In this document: one piece after another, positions 62,600-64,000 of the stretch | Layout of the letters: each line of letters opens with the position of its first letter | How positions within the stretch are numbered: position 1 is the first letter of the stretch | Assembly (NCBI GenBank): GCA_000711775.1 | Contig: ARYC01001995.1 | Coordinates: 1 to 64,000, forward strand | Source: Oxytricha trifallax | Lineage: Eukaryota; Ciliophora; Spirotrichea; Sporadotrichida; Oxytrichidae | Direction of reading: 5' to 3' | DNA: 64,000 nucleotides | Notes under the pieces: model-generated | Database searches by the model: none | What the model was told of the DNA's origin: nothing | The model's input: the letters and a program-made list of their open reading frames with translations, nothing else | Made by a program: the position numbers and the translations under genes

Positions 62600-63683
62600 T
62601 AATTAAATGCATAATAGAAAGGTAAAGTAGAAGCTAAATCAGTTTAAGTAGTAAAAACAAACATGGGTTGTTTCCATGTCTAGAATCTACAATAATTATT
62701 CTAACTTTATTTTTAATAATTAAAAATTATCATACTTTACTTATACTAAGCTTGAAGGAACAATAGCAAATCTTAGAAAGCGTAAGATAACAATTGATTT
62801 CAGAACCCCAGAAATACAAATTCCAGCGTGCTGAGACTTTAGCTGATGAAGAAAACAAAAAAGAGAGTGATTCTTTCGAGTATCTATAGAGTGAGAATCA
62901 GGCGAATAGTATATTGAGAAATAAAAAGAAATTCGACTGCTATGTCATGGAGGTTAGCGGCAAAGATGTTTCTGAGGAGGTCAAAAGCTTAGCACTTTCA
63001 GTCGAAGAAGGTGTTAATTATTGCTTAAACATTACATTAGTTTTAGAAACAATAATAAATATGGTAGCTTCTTATTATTAGTAGTCAGGTAATTTTTTTA
63101 TAACCAATAAATCAAAGACTAGTCATAGAGTTCCTTGGCTAAATCTGTATACAAGCGATTTACATTAGATTTTTACAAGGAAAGTGAAGATGCCTACTCT
63201 GAGAAGATCCAACTATATTTACCTCATTAAAAATCATCAGCAGGTGGAGCTAAGAAAAAGGGTCAGAATAAACCACTCATTAATTCTTTCTATATATTTA
63301 TAATACTATAATGAAATCATTTCACTCTCCTTATTTATTAATTAATTCAAATTATGAACCATAATGTAATTTTTTTAAAAATATTATACTTTCTTGATAG
63401 CATTAGGAGATTAAGTTAACCTAGATTACACAGTGGAGGAAGAAGAAAAACGTACTTTCAACTACAAGATTAATTAACTAATATCAATTACAGGCATACA
63501 TTTTTATTGAATTTTAAGGTTTATAATAATTTTAAGATCACCTTAAACAGTGGAGATGCTTTTGTTATAAGTTCAGACGTAAGAGGTTTCAGTTACAGTA
63601 TATAAGAAATAATGCAAAAAACTATTCCACAAGGGTTAATCATTAGAGAGGGCTCTCTGATTTTAACTGTGGAAAGAGATTGA
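62600..63683 (+). CDS. C-terminal extension of TRIP4-like protein, or separate small gene
   Basis: Continues the ASCH frame with KGKVEAKSVQVVKTN, MGCFHVQNLQQ; a pointer-bounded IES (ACAATA) leads to QILESVRQQLISEPQKYKFQ, KKKFDCYVMEVSGKDVSEEV. Further blocks: 63120-63290 (SVYKRFTLDFYKESEDAYSE), 63400-63480 (GDQVNLDYTVEEEEKRTFNY) and 63540-63683 (LNSGDAFVISSDVRGFSYSI, then IIREGSLILTVERD and TGA). If separate, translation could start at MGCFH (62664), a myristoylation/palmitoylation-like N-terminus. The last 45 residues faintly recall the C-terminal strands of AlkB-type oxygenases, but the expected His is absent. Function unknown. Confidence 0.7.
62695..62765 (+). other. IES, 71 bp, pointer ACAATA
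   Basis: ACAATA at 62689-62694 and 62760-62765. Removal joins MGCFHVQNLQQ to QILESVRQQLIS in one frame. Confidence 0.82.
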
Positions 63684-63827
63684 AAAAATAATCTCAAAAA
63701 TTAACAATATAAATATTAATGATTTATTTGTAACTAATTATTAAGCACTATCAGAAGTAGATATATAGTAACGCGTTAATACAGTGATGATTATAGAATT
63801 AAATAATAAATAAAATATAAAATTAAA

Positions 63828-64000
63828 ATGAATATGAGTCAGGGGAAACCATCCAACTGTAAGTTAACTTCTGCTTCTTCTTTGCTGATTCATTGTTAAT
63901 TGAAATTCAAAGGAACTTTCCCTGAAATTTATCTTTAAAATAGCTTATATTAACACAATTTACAGAAAGTATGCAGAACACGAGATAAGGTTTCAATGCA
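63828..64000 (+). CDS. Start of an unknown gene, cut by window end
   Basis: ATG at 63828: MNMSQGKPSN. A GTAAGT to TTTACAG intron (63859-63965) then gives QSMQNTRQGFNA to the window edge. Too little for a family call. Its start lies 145 bp after the stop of the preceding gene on the same strand. Confidence 0.6.
63859..63965 (+). other. 107-bp spliceosomal intron
   Basis: GTAAGT at the 5' end, TTTACAG at the 3' end, TATTAAC 18 bases before the end. Splicing keeps frame (PSN to QSMQN). Confidence 0.7.

Overview
The window reads as germline (micronuclear) DNA of a spirotrich/hypotrich ciliate of the Oxytricha-Stylonychia-Tetmemena kind. Direct evidence: protein-like reading frames appear on both strands only when TAA and TAG are read as glutamine and TGA alone as stop; nearly every gene is broken into short, more GC-rich blocks (macronuclear-destined segments, MDSs) separated by very AT-rich filler (internal eliminated sequences, IESs); block junctions carry short direct repeats (pointers) whose removal restores frame; and a TBE-type transposon with C4A4-like ends occupies positions 1-3640. 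All CDS coordinates below are outer limits of MDS clusters. The IESs inside them are mostly not delimited exactly.

Layout. 1-3640: decayed TBE transposon, cut by the window edge. 3641-9303: four gene clusters, mostly minus strand, ending in a potassium channel gene. 9682-18297: two long plus-strand clusters of unknown function, carrying a short G-run transposon (9984-10352) and a 730-bp palindrome (13140-13869). 19137-22825: TBL1-like LisH/WD40 gene with the clearest pointer series. 25035-29357: an unknown minus-strand gene and a TMEM135-like gene holding a foldback element. 29448-33776: phospholipase D (PX-PH-HKD). 33944-36733: coiled-coil gene. 37244-38806: inverted-repeat element with 8-bp target duplication. 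38978-41857 and 48479-50343: two members of an unrecognised protein family that share a HHWSD motif. Between them lie orphan MDSs, a second G-run element (44349), a second foldback element (45256), and a third G-run element (46742-48305) with a deleted TBE nested in it. 51318-53565: RING-finger gene. 54085-57002: FCP1/SCP-type CTD phosphatase. 57122-58436: two small genes. 58486-59703: mevalonate diphosphate decarboxylase, uninterrupted. 59775-63683: TRIP4/ASC-1 (C2HC5 zinc finger plus ASCH) with an unusual downstream reading frame. 63828-64000: start of another gene.

The genes are functionally unrelated (channel, chromatin co-repressor, lipase, sterol pathway, transcription co-activator). 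This fits gene-sized macronuclear chromosomes that merely lie side by side in the germline. All loci I could resolve are collinear (non-scrambled). The one hint of inversion is the plus-strand block at 4168-4540 between minus-strand blocks.
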